From: Membranipora membranacea
Lineage: Eukaryota; Bryozoa; Gymnolaemata; Cheilostomatida; Membraniporidae
NCBI GenBank assembly: GCA_914767715.1
Contig: OU612074.1
Span: 18,832,062 to 18,896,061, forward strand
Direction: 5' to 3'
Length of the DNA stretch: 64,000 bases
Numbering within the stretch: the first letter of the stretch is position 1; the number at the start of each line of letters is the position of its first letter. The position numbers were made by a program, and so were the translations under genes. Under the pieces are notes generated by a model. That model was not told the origin of the DNA and searched no databases. It was given only the letters and a program-made list of their open reading frames with translations. Positions 41,640 through 52,298 of this stretch are shown in pieces.

Positions 41640-42130
41640 ATTTGGGTCAAACAGTGCTGTTCACTAGCCCATCTGCAGACTGTTTTTTAAACTGATTGCG
41701 CAAGCATTTTTGCACAAACTGAATGAATGGCAAAATTCATATAAACAGTAAAAGCACAGCCTGGATAATCTAATTAAGATTGCATTGCTCAAAGAACTTT
41801 GGACTGATATGTCAGGTTCTTTGATGTGACATGGGAGGTAACAATAGTACTCGTCTCAAAAATTTATGTAAGCAAAATGATGTGGAACTGAAACTAATTT
41901 TTTTTAATTTAATAAAAGACAAGGAACTGAAACATAACCTCGGGGAGGATTGAGGATCTTGACATGTACATATCAAATTATACTCAATCTTATCGGTGGA
42001 TCTTGATCGCATCATTGAGGATGTTAGAGAGTGTCAAATTAACTTGACAAGATTTAAATTGAAAGCTGTAATAAAATCATGCTAAATCTATAGTATGGAG
42101 GGCCGACATGACAAGGAGGTTTGTTAAATA
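41640..42130. repeat. dispersed about 450-bp repeat family, copy
   Basis: Recognised by gactgatatgtcagg-ttctt, ggaactgaaacataacctcg and gtacatatca-a-ttatactc. Other copies are at about 14,140-14,640, 16,425-16,714 (continued at 30,628), 48,365-48,760, 54,235-54,640 and 57,500-57,960, with partial ones near 53,000 and 32,170. All copies are on one orientation and sit at introns or flanks of the array. Confidence 0.7.
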
Positions 42131-42449
42131 TTTAGAAATTGATTAGTGTACTCCTTTAAGTTTCCAGGTAGGGATAGTGGATAAGGTAGAACTTATATTC
42201 AACCTACTTGAGGCCAAATACCCAAGCAGTTTATTTTGTATGGAGTTAGCATTCTTATGAAGAAATGGGCAACTCCATACAAATGTGTTTTGTTTATTAT
42301 TTCAATCTTCAACTTCAACCTTGAGACGCTAGGTAGTCAACGGACAGATCCCAAAAAAGTGGCTCCGTTAAGGCGTTTCGTGATATCGGAAGGAAAAAAG
42401 CACCACTATATATCAAATCGAAGCTAAGACTCTGGGGAATAAGAATATT
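42131..42449. other. end of unit 2 / unit 4 shared flank
   Basis: Similarity to the unit 4 upstream flank (about 57,960-58,167) continues to about 42,333 (ccttgagacgctaggta) and then stops sharply, marking the edge of the duplicated block. It includes a 10-bp inverted repeat gtatggagtt/aactccatac around 42,239-42,281. Confidence 0.55.
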
Positions 42450-43418
42450 TTGGTAGTAAGAATATTAAATTGGGGGGCGCACCCTAATCGGAGGGTTAAA
42501 GAGGGGAAAACTACAAATTTGACAAAAAAACACCCGTTCCAAATACGAGACATACAAAGTGTTCCTCTTACAATAAACTTGATTTACATAATAATTATAG
42601 TTCCCAACAGAGTGGGTGACATGAAAATAATTTCAAAAATTTTATTGAATCGCTATGCTGCCGAGAATTTCAGGGGCATTTTTTCTGAGTTGGTTGAGAG
42701 TCTCGACAAGCGGCTGGTCACCGGCAACGCAGTCAAGCTAACGGATTTGCGCGATGAGACTAACAGGACTAGACTTGATGAAAAGTACCAAACAACAACA
42801 CTCAAACGTCAGCTTGTGTTACACTACGGGGACAAAATTGTATTTTATCAGCCAAGAAACCCGTCCCAAAGCCAGCTCTTATATAGCAGTATGATCACAC
42901 TGGAGTCAATTCTCCAAAAAGCAAGTAAAGTAATATCAGGTAGCTCTACATCTACCTCTACCATACCAACGACCCCCCACCCTGATGATGAATCTGTACT
43001 TACGCACGCTGCAAGTAAACTGCGTTGTGCCATCGTTGACAACAAAAGCTCAGCAGTAAATATTGATGACTTGTCGGTCGATGTGGTTTCAAAATTGATT
43101 CCGAAAAAGCTAAAACACTTCATTTCCGCACTCATCGGCGCTGGGAAAGACGCAGTGCCTACAGGAAAAAGCAGCAGTATATCACAGGACCTAATGAATT
43201 TAGTTAAGCCTATGAGAACACCAAAGAGCATATGTCTGGCGGTAACGATGAAAAACCTCACCAATAGCAAGGCTGTCATCGACCACCTATATCACCTGGG
43301 TCACTGCATATCTTATAAAGACACTTTGTCTATGGACAAAAATATGGCCGATGAAATATTGAGAAATGCTGTCGATGTTGGTATACGCTTATATCAACTG
43401 AAGTTTGCACTGCTCTGA
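42450..43418 (+). CDS. conserved-looking single-exon protein, unknown
   Basis: 322-codon plus-strand frame; the start at 42,621 (MKIISKILLNRYAAEN, 265 residues) is more plausible than the upstream ATG. A basic, helical N-terminal part (DEKYQTTTLKRQLVLHYGDKIVFYQP) is followed by a Ser/Thr-rich linker, then a helical C-terminal region with KLIPKKLKHFISAL, RTPKSICLAVTMKNLT and HLYHLGHCISYKDTL. From memory the last motif resembles a repeat-associated family of uncharacterised invertebrate proteins; I cannot name it. It is the only long plus-strand gene near the array and begins just past the duplication edge. Confidence 0.45.
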   Translation: MVVRILNWGAHPNRRVKEGKTTNLTKKHPFQIRDIQSVPLTINLIYIIIIVPNRVGDMKIISKILLNRYAAENFRGIFSELVESLDKRLVTGNAVKLTDLRDETNRTRLDEKYQTTTLKRQLVLHYGDKIVFYQPRNPSQSQLLYSSMITLESILQKASKVISGSSTSTSTIPTTPHPDDESVLTHAASKLRCAIVDNKSSAVNIDDLSVDVVSKLIPKKLKHFISALIGAGKDAVPTGKSSSISQDLMNLVKPMRTPKSICLAVTMKNLTNSKAVIDHLYHLGHCISYKDTLSMDKNMADEILRNAVDVGIRLYQLKFALL

Positions 43419-44746
43419 GTTCACCGACAATTAAGTTGTTTTTCACCCCATTATTTTTCTCTGTGTTGCTATTCACTGCCAGGCGCTACCGTTCTTCACA
43501 GCTAGAGCTAAATTATGGTGGTTTGTACACAATAAGTTCAACATAGAGTATGTATTTTGATGACATAGGAAAGGAGAAAAACCGAATGCATGCCGACCTT
43601 GTCTATCTATTGGCTTCAATATGTCCCGGAAATATAAAAATCAGTGATGAATGATATAAGTACCGTTAATCTTCAATTCCAGAATTGATGCAGTTTTTCT
43701 CACTAAACAGGCCACATTCTCAGCAGCTGAACGTGCAATACAAACACGCTCCATCCGTCCACTCGCCCAAATGGTTGGGTAAGCCAAAACATTCAAATAA
43801 TACAAAACAATCAGACATTACATAATTTTCTTCGAAAAAGGATTTGGTTGTCAAAAGAAACCGCTCAAATCAATCTGACAGTTATGTACATTCTTATTGA
43901 AATATCACCTTCTCACTGTCCATTTAGGGTACCAGTTCAGTTCAGTTGATATGTGAATATTAGCAAATCAATTCACAGAAAGGATTAAAAGATGGACCGG
44001 AGGCCTGACCGGGAATTCATACATCGTGTTTGTCAATGCAAATATCATAATTTTTTAGTTGTTTTAAAAATCAGAGTAAATTATAAAATCAAGAAACAGC
44101 CGGACAATAAATTTTGAGTGAATTTCCGCTAAATTTGATCTGAACGTAAAAAATTGGTGTATAGTTTTTTAATTATAATAATACCATAAGACATGCTAAC
44201 TGATGGTGCTGAATAGAACATTGTGGTTGTGAACTTGCTGAACTTCAAACTGAGAGACAGGAATCCGAAATCTGGTCGTATATTTTATTTTGCTGACTTG
44301 AAGAACTCAGTATTACCTCGGCATATGCTCCAATATTCGTCTTAGTCAGGTAAATCACTCTGTAATATAGCCAAACTTTTCAATAGGGCAATTTCAGTAA
44401 TTATAATATGGAAGGTATGGCAAGGTGAGAACTCTTCTGGCATACCATGAAGCTTCAACTGCCTCTGCACCATTTTCTCTGCTTTATTTGTGGAGTTTCA
44501 ATCTTCAGTAAATTAAAAAGCCGTGACAATTACTACGGCGGATAGGATGTACAGTTTCTATTCTGGCTGAATTATACATTTTGAGGGGATAGGTAAAGTC
44601 GTTAGCCAAACATATTGCCTGAATTCTTCCAACAATAGAAAAAGGAAATCTCAGTCATAGATGAATTGGTAAGTGTCAAATATAACAATTTTGACTGATG
44701 AGCAATGAAGCAATAAGAATGCATACAAATATAAAGCCTTACGAAC
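43419..44746. other. mostly nothing recognised; one exon-like stretch
   Basis: At 43,682-43,778 (plus) an open run lies between CTTCAATTCCAG and GTTGG|GTAAG and reads IDAVFLTKQATFSAAERAIQ and on. It may be a small exon but has no visible partner. The rest shows no gene or repeat. Confidence 0.25.
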
Positions 44747-44751
44747 TTACG

Positions 44752-45003
44752 GCGGAACATTGCTGATAACAACAACATCCAGAATAGGATGCTCGCTTTC
44801 TTCTTTCAGCCTCTCTGTGAATCTTTCGAGGTGATCAGTGGGAATTTCTGTCACTGTACCAACAAAAGTGAGATCAGTCGGCCATGTCACTGCCAAAGTA
44901 TCATTTGCACAAACCATTACCGGTGAAGCTCCAGGTTGCATGTAACATTCTGTAAAGCAATTGGTTCTTTCTATCTGCTGAGTAATCATGCAACTTTCTC
45001 CAA
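44752..45003 (-). CDS. candidate exon, Cys-rich extracellular type
   Basis: Minus-strand open run ending at the donor CCGCC|GTAAGTT. It reads SCMITQQIERTNCFTECYMQ ... VMVCANDTLAV ... HPILDVVVISNVPP. The last strand (VVVISN) resembles the end of the HYR-like exons, but the donor phase (2) differs. A short ATG-containing run at about 45,237-45,287 upstream (MKTISYRCSVSIICRVT, donor GTGAG) might be its first exon. Weak evidence. Confidence 0.3.
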
Positions 45004-45289
45004 AATATATTATTGAGTGATTTAAAAACACAGATTATCTCAGTTTCTTAGTGCTAAGTGTGCAACTCATACAAACAACTGTTGCGCCACATTTGTGATA
45101 CCCTTAAGAATGCAACAACCAACCATTAAAGCCAATGACCTGACTCTAAATTATCGAATTCACAGAATTAAAAAAAACTGACTCTTGTGTTGTATGATGC
45201 GCTCTGGTTCATACACTCACCAGTCACTCGGCAGATAATACTGACAGAGCACCTGTAAGATATTGTCTTCATATTACAATTTCCAATTC

Positions 45290-46360
45290 TGAAGCTTTCA
45301 AAAAACATGTTTTTACGTTCTGAAAATTTTAGCTGTGAATGCCAATGGTTTTGAAGTATTCTACAGTGGCAACATTATATCTGTGTAAACTTATGTTGTT
45401 TCAAATCTTGACTCCTTATTATCACAAACTGATAAGACTAGGATAAAACGAATTGGAGCACATTTAGATAAAACATTTGTCCTGACCTTGAATGTAATGC
45501 TATAAATTACATTTATCTACCCTCTACTGTGACAAATTTCCTCCACTTGAATTGTAAATAAAATAATGCTTATTCTCATTGCCATCCCCTATAATATGAT
45601 CTTACTGCCTGCAGATTGACTTTATGATAGGAGTCTCTCTTCACCTAGTAACAGTGCCACAAACCGGCCCAATTGACCATTTTACATTTTGCCTATAGAA
45701 GCCAAATTTGGATTAATCCAAATGTTGCGGTGCAAAGATAACCAATCAGATACACGTGCAAAGTGGTGAATGATACATCACTTTTAACGCATGTGTTATT
45801 TCTTCTCGCCACAAATCCACCATCCATCTGCCGACAAAGTCCAATTTTATTTATTCAATTTTGCCCATTGAGTAATACCCATTTTGAATTATCACTCAGT
45901 GATATTTGAATTTTGAGTGAACAAACACCACTTATCCCCCCTTCCCGCTGATGTTAGGACTTGTGTCAATAGTGTCTTACGTATCATCACTGATAAATGT
46001 CACTTAGTATGGATTTTAGATGTCAGGGAGAGCGTGTTATCAGGCCATTATTTAATACCATCATAAGTTATCGCTGACGTTGAAGAATGAGTAACATGGA
46101 ATTATGATACAGAAGTCACGAGCATGCTAAGTGTAGGTAAACACAAACATCTCATGATAGATAAGGCAATACAAGGCAGAGACTACCAAACAGCTGTGCC
46201 CTATGGCACCCAAACTTGTCTGCCTTAATCATACAAGGGTGTATCTCTGTTTTCCTAAATCCTAATGTTCCCATAACTTATCCCCAAGAAAAGATTGCTG
46301 AGAAATACCCAAATTTCTTATTGTTGAGCAGCTAGTAGCCTGAATGATGAAATTTGGATT
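45290..46360. other. no gene seen
   Basis: Sequence between the 44.8 kb exon candidate and the start of the duplicated 3' block at 46,361. No exon, RNA gene or repeat is recognised. Confidence 0.4.
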
Positions 46361-46546
46361 ACTATCAAATTTTTCCTGAGTGAAAACAGATTACAAACTC
46401 AAACTAGAAACAGGCTGTGATCGACACATAGAAATTGCTACAGGCAATGCTGTGACTTTCCATTTTTTGCAAACATTTTGGCCACAGGTAAACAATGTAA
46501 AAATACTGCTTGATGTAACTAGAAATGATGTGATGCATGGCCTAAC

Positions 46547-46687
46547 CTTGCTGACAAATGGGTTTGAACTGGTTGAAGCTACTAGCCACTGTGGCTGCCA
46601 GGGTTGAGTTGACAATTTTACCCTCCAAAAGAGCACATCTGACAGCATAATGTGATTGGAACTTTAGGCGCCTTTCCAACATAGCAT
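46547..46687 (-). CDS. candidate internal exon, copy in unit 3
   Basis: Counterpart of 187-327, same 141-nt length, same splice signals and open frame. Confidence 0.3.
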
Positions 46688-46885
46688 CTGCAATAAAGAA
46701 AAAGTTGATAACATTATAAACAAAATACTTGCTGCTTGAATCAATGGGACATCATCAGGGATTGTTCCATTACGGAACTGACCATATGCAGTTCCCTTTT
46801 CATGTCCAACTTGCAATAGTTAAGTAGATGCATAGCCTTTTAGGGGGTTACAATGCTTACTAGATGTTTTATAACTTAAGAACTG

Positions 46886-47096
46886 ATTAACAATACTGGA
46901 TATTATTGCCTTTGACCTCAACTTTCAGAGTACAGGTTCTTTCTTTCCCATGTAAGACGGAGTCATAAATACCAATAGGCAGACTCAGTTGATGTGTGAT
47001 TCCACCTAGAGTTAGGCTGATGTTCGCCTTACCAGAGGTAGCTGAGGCAATACTTCTTATATCGTTTGGACACCATTGGTATAATTATCTGTTGTG
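46886..47096 (-). pseudogene. unit 3 terminal HYR-like exon with 2-nt insertion
   Basis: Homologous to 527-735, but reads ttggtataattatc where unit 1 has ttggtcattatc. The two extra bases shift the frame near the exon start and bring a stop before the conserved cysteine. Splice acceptor is kept. Confidence 0.6.
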
Positions 47097-47547
47097 CCTT
47101 GAAACAGGAACAAAACCAAAACCTATTTATAAAAAAATGGTAATGAAGGGGAGATAATGTGAGAGTTTATATAGAGTTTATAGTTTTTATAGAGTTTTAA
47201 TAGGCCTTTTTGTAAACTGTAAGTTGGTTAAAATTTCGCCTAAAATCACAAGGTCCTAATGCTCTACACACCCTGAAGAATGGGCAGCAAATGAGTGAAA
47301 CATTGAGGGCAAGGCTGCATTATCGGGGTCAATCTGCTGTCAGTTTGAAGACATCTAGGAGGAAACCTAGACTTCTAGCAAAGCCTAGTAGTAGGCAAAT
47401 TGTGGTGAAAATTGAACCCAGGGCCTTCAATGATCAAACCAATCTGGTATAAGATGGACTATAACTGTCAAGCTTATTATAGTAACTACAGATTGTGCAC
47501 TTCGTCGCATTTTATTGGTGTATTAATATGAAAATTATTGTACATAC

Positions 47548-47778
47548 CATTACTAATGACTTGAACTGTGTTGATACATCCGGATCTCATGTAGGCGTGG
47601 TTCCCGACAGGAAGTTCAATTTCTGTGTCAGGTGCTATCCTAACATTAGCTTTCTCTGTCTCCGATGTAACATAAACGGTTCTGTTTTTATCCAGGCATA
47701 GATCAGATGTGCTAGAAAGCGGTATGTTAGGCGATGGAATTGATAGGGCTGCTGGGGGCTCCGCGGTCGAAGCTAAAT
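47548..47778 (-). CDS. unit 3 HYR-like domain exon (second)
   Basis: 231 nt, phase 1-1, acceptor ATATTTTAG, donor AATG|GTATG. It encodes a Pro/Ser linker then DLCLDKNRTVYVTSETEKA ... ELPVGNHAYMRSGCINTVQVISNG. Nearly the same as 53,444-53,674 of unit 4. The frame is intact but the rest of unit 3 is not. Confidence 0.55.
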
Positions 47779-47869
47779 CTAAAATATTAAACAAAAATCT
47801 TAACATCGGGATTACGCCAAATGCAAAGCAAGCAAAAAATAAACACAGTATCCCTTGACATATTAAAAG

Positions 47870-48315
47870 TAGTGATTGGTGAGTTCGAGTTCAAAACTCG
47901 TTGGGGCGAGTTTGTGTGGGCGAGTTTGTGTGGGCGAGTTTGTGTGGGCTCGATTTCGAGTTCAGGCCATTGGGCAAAAACGAGTTGGCAATAATAGGAG
48001 TTATCATTACACTGATATTGAGGGTGTAACTCCAAAAAAGATGTTAAACTAAGGAAATGATGTTTCACAACTAATAGACCCAGAGGGTAAAACATTGACC
48101 TACTGTATTAATTCATATTTATTGCGTCCAACCAAACTGGTGAACCAACTAGTTGAATGCATATTCACAGTAGACATGGACATACATTAACACGCTGTTT
48201 CTCGAAAACTGCCATATTTGTATGATTATACAGAACTCGAACTCGCTCGAACTCGACTCGAAAATTTCAGTATAAGCTTGACGCGATCTTCATCACTGCT
48301 GATTTGCCCATACTA
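47870..48315. mobile_element. hAT-like non-autonomous element (446 bp), copy 1
   Basis: Termini TAGTGATTGG and CCCATACTA, flanked by the 8-bp target duplication ATTAAAAG (47,862-47,869 and 48,316-48,323). Internal gagttcgagtt-type repeats, including three gcgagtttgtgtgg units. No transposase. It shares its insertion site with the copy at 53,766, so insertion preceded the segmental duplication. Confidence 0.75.
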
Positions 48316-48364
48316 ATTAAAAGTATACATAATGAGCTGCTTGTGAAATGTGTTAAATCTCAAT

Positions 48365-48760
48365 TTAAAAATTTTGAGCTGATATGTCAGGTTCTTAGAT
48401 ATGACTTTGGAAGGTAAATATATTACCAGTCCAAAAAATAACTGTAAGGGACGTGATATCGAACTGGAACTAACTTTCACATGTTTGTTTAATAAGTGAC
48501 AAGGAACTGAAACATAACCTTGAGGAAGATTGAGGATCTTGGTATGTACATATCAACTTATACTCGATCTTATTGGTCAATGTTGATTTGATTAATGAGG
48601 ATTGCAGACAGGGCTTATTTACCTTGTCAAGATTTAAATTGGGGGCTGTTATAAAATCTCTCACTCTACAGCATTGTGCGCAAAAATAACAAGGAAGTTA
48701 TTTCAAAGTCATTAAGTGACTAACAAATACCGTTCTGTGCTTTACACTGTTATTTACGAG
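48365..48760. repeat. dispersed about 450-bp repeat family, copy
   Basis: Same family as at 41,640-42,130 (gatatgtcaggttctt, ggaactgaaacataacctt). It directly follows the hAT-like element, as in the 54.2 kb duplicate. Confidence 0.65.
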
Positions 48761-49074
48761 TGTCCTGAAGGCAAATATCTTCATACATGACCACCAGAAA
48801 AATAGTTGGCAAGGATGGACAAAGAAAACCGCACCAGTATGAGCCAGTGGCCTTTTTTGCCATTTGCAAATACCTATATAATCTTTGTGAGGGGAGGAAT
48901 CTACTTTACCTACTAAAGCTTATTTGTCAACCTACCGCGGAAATGCATTCATAAATGGTGTATTGAAACATGTTCCTAAACAAAAACCATATACTTGAAC
49001 AACACTGCACGGCATAGACGCAACCTTCACACTATCTGTTGATCATATATGTGTGTTAAAATATTTGCCCATAC

Positions 49075-49300
49075 CGTTATTGATGACTAGCACTGTGTAG
49101 ATGCACCCGGATGTAATTGTAGGTGTGGCTTCCAACAGGAAATTCTATTTCTACTCCAGTTGCTATCTCTACTTTAGCTCTCTCTGTCTCAGATGTAACA
49201 TAGAATGTTTCTTTTCTATCTGTGCATAGATCTAATGATGATAAAATTGATAGAGTTAATGGAGGGTCTGGGGTCTTAGGCAAATCCAAAACATCAGATA
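49075..49300 (-). pseudogene. unit 3 HYR-like exon (first), frameshifted
   Basis: 226 nt instead of a multiple of three. Reading is normal through VEIEFPVGSHTYNYI, then one extra base shifts the C-x-TVLVI strand out of frame, and a stop (TAA) follows at the donor. As in unit 4 the usual acceptor AG is GG here and an upstream AG (ACACAAG) would be used in frame. Confidence 0.65.
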
Positions 49301-49800
49301 CTTGTGTCAAGATTTCGCTAGCTAAATGCAAATCATACTGAAAATATATACATTATTACTCGACAAAAAAAAATTATAACCTGTGAACTGTTCAGGAAAA
49401 ACTTTTTAAGACCTAGAGAATTCGAAAACAACATATTGCCTCTGTGGGTCACTCAAGCATCATCATTAGGAACCTCTTAAAAGGAAGAGCCAACCACAAC
49501 TCTTTTCCATTTATATGACTGCGCCGGATGACAACCCCTTGCCCTGCAGAGACAGCTCCATTATCCCCCCTCCGTATACAATAGGGAAATGATGTATCAT
49601 AGCATTTTTATCCAATTGGTACAAAAGTTGTTTATACACAGTGGTAATGGTATGGTTATGGCATGCTTTTCATTTGGGAAGATTGTATCGGTACCCCAAA
49701 ATTTTCTACAGTGCCTTACACTTTGATTTTATCTGTAGGCAGAGCAATACACCCAGATAACTAATGGCAGTTCAGAGAGTCAGTTACTTACAGGGGAACT

Positions 49801-50611
49801 GCAGAATTCGTCAAGCGTCCCCTATATACAGTGAGTCATTGGTCAAGAGTAAAGCATGAGGAAAGCTGTGTGTTGTGAATCCAGAGCCAATGTTGATTGT
49901 GCTGACTGTGTCTGTGTTCAAATCAATGAGTCTCATCAGTGAGTTCCAGGTGTCAGCTACCAGCAAAGTATTGTGTCCGATAACGATAAGACCCCGAGGG
50001 TAATACAATCTTGATTCCCCTAGATTGCCATCAACAACCCCATTGACAAGTTTTTCTCCAGCGATCAGTGTGACTGCTCCGCTACCGTAATCAATTCGGT
50101 AGACTGCAAAGTAGTTTAATACAAAAATATCTCCACTTTTCGCTTGTGTCAGAAATGTTAGGTGGGCAGGACGTTCAAAAGTTGAGAAGGTTTGGGCAAC
50201 CCTGCTGTCGACGGCAACAGACTGTACAGCATAGTCTAAATTGGTGAATAAAATTTGGTTTGGGTTGAGATGGTCTATTATCACACTTGGTCCTGAGTTT
50301 ATGTGAGACTCGGGTTCCGATACTTTGTTACATTGACCGCTAAATATTGAAGTTGATCTTTTTTCTCTGTGAATCATTCGCAGGCACTCATCTCGTCTAT
50401 CATCCACCTCAGCTGCTATTATGCGATCTCGTGACATCTGGGCAAACCCTGTTATCCCGTAAAACAATGCATCAACTCCCACTCCTTCCTTATACCCCCA
50501 GTTTGAACTATTTCCTGTTATGACTGTTGTAGTCACTCCATCGGTATTTTTGAGTGCGGTGTGATTGGTGTAGATGATGTTCCCTGGACGATAATTGTCA
50601 ACCTCAGATTA
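49801..50611 (-). pseudogene. unit 3 NHL exon, 5'-truncated with nonsense codon
   Basis: NHL-propeller exon (GYKEGVGVDALFYGITGFAQ; VDGNLGESRLYYPRGLIVI..NTLLVADTWNSLMRLIDL; ALLLTNDSLYIGDA). The homology to units 2 and 4 ends at about 50,611 inside the exon, with no acceptor and no signal-peptide exons upstream. Near the 3' end a Gly codon (GGA) of the YIGESGQ segment reads TGA. The donor GTAAG is kept. A pseudogene, or raw material for exon exchange: fragments of this very exon type are found at 15.2 and 31.4 kb. Confidence 0.7.
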
Positions 50612-52017
50612 ATTTTTATACGCTTACACATTAAATAGCTTTAATAATGTTTGAAGCCACACCTGTGCTCAGTTTTTGCTTCACTTTGTTAAAGTTTATT
50701 TAATACTGCAATAAACCCTCATTTCTACCCAGGTTTTTTATCAATTAAAGGGTGTTACATTATCCATCCCAACTATTTATGTTCTACCTGACTATAAGTG
50801 TGACAAAGCTTATGCTAGGCGTCTACTCTTGGTACGAATAGAAGACAACTAAAATAATGTAACCATTTTGGTATCGACCCAAACGTGATCTAATGAGTGT
50901 GTATCAAATATAGGTGATTAGTGTTTGTTCTGATCAGGACCATAAATACAGGTGATCTACTGTGTGCTTGCATGCAGTATAAAAATCCCACTCTGCCTCT
51001 TCGAAAAAAGAGTAAGCGACAACAGCGGGCAAGGGTTTAGGGTACTACCCCGCAGAAGCCACCTGCGCTTAAGGGGGCCCATTAAATAGGGCGATCAAAT
51101 AAGACCTAGTGCATACAAGGAATGGCATCACAAATATCATGTTTTGATTAAGATTAAAACAAAGTTTATCGGCATAATCTACTAGATAACTATTGCTAAG
51201 AGTCTTGAACGATGGCTTTACTTGCAATCATATTTCAGTCATGGGTAGGAAACCAGCATGAATATTGAAAGATATAAATTGTTCACATTTAATATGATCA
51301 GCAGCTTCTCACTATCTTCTTGTATAGCATAGCAACAACAGCGCTGAGCAGTTGGAAGGAGTAAATTCTCCCTACCAAGTACATAACAGTCCTGCATTTA
51401 CAGGAATCATACATTGATCTGATCTTGTCTGATGACATAGTTGTGACGGGAATGCTTGGTTAACCACACTTACCACAAATCAGGATAATAAAGGAGTAAA
51501 TGAAATTCATGTATAGATCAAGTACATGGCTTCTTGTTACTGTCAGTGGCCACTTAAACTCTGGCTCTGCAGCAATGTGCTACGCAGTACAACAGCTGAC
51601 AGGGTTTAAGGGTAGAACTACTGACTTGGAAACACAGTTTTACTGAAAACCTCAATTCAGGTGCTGACATTAGCAGCTATAAACAGACATCAGTGTGATT
51701 ATTTTTTTTTTTTTCTTGGAATTTATTACGATAATTTACAATTGATTAGAAGTATCATGAAGCTAACAGCGTGTTTTATCACGACCTTGATGAAAACAAG
51801 TCCAATGTTTTCTCTCTGGGGTTGAATACAGGTGAAAAGTTCACATGGGCATATTATGTTATGAATAAAAGAGTAATAGAAATAATGAGAATAAAAAAAT
51901 AAGTCTAACTAAAAGCGCACAAATATGTACTGATGATACTATCATTGTAAGATCAGTCACTTGTTGGAGGTTGGTTAAAATATTTCATAATGCAGATCAT
52001 GATAAGTTTCATCTGAA
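50612..52017. other. no gene seen
   Basis: Sequence between truncated unit 3 and the last exon of unit 4. The part near 51,600-52,000 resembles the 3' flanks of the other TM exons (ttgttggaggttgg). No exon recognised. Confidence 0.4.
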
Positions 52018-52298
52018 TCATTCTAGATTCTCATAGCAGTCATTGGTATCGTGCCTCTCCTGACTACCTGACGTGTGTTCAGGCACAGCGTACTCATTTG
52101 AAGGTAGATTATTCAGACACAACTCTTCATACTGTGGGTGCTGCTGGGTTCCAGTAGGATCTCTGTCTGCTGTTTCATTTGATTGTTCATCATGAGTGTT
52201 GGGATTCAATCTGGAAAGTCTTACTTTCAGACAGAGAACGATGAGCAAACTTCCTGTTATCACTAGAGCCGGAATGAATATGCCTGTCAGAACTGGGA
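52018..52298 (-). CDS. unit 4 last exon: TM helix and cytoplasmic tail
   Basis: 281 nt, acceptor CTCTTTTCAG, phase 1, stop at 52,018. PVLTGIFIPALVITGSLLIV, then LCLKVRLSR, then a 60-residue tail with PQYEELCLNNL, SNEYAVPE and CYENLE at the very end. Three tyrosines are in short motifs; YENL is a Grb2-type pYxN and YxxPhi pattern, while the first Tyr has Pro at -2 and so does not fit the strict ITIM. Confidence 0.75.

Larger units (their letters stand above)
46361..47560. repeat. segmental duplicate of window positions 1-1,200
   Basis: Near-identical to the start of the window (offset 46,360 at the beginning) through the candidate 141-nt exon, the terminal HYR-like exon and the HYR-like exon. 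The 3' end of units 1 and 3 therefore derives from one recent duplication that continues to the left outside the window. Confidence 0.85.
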
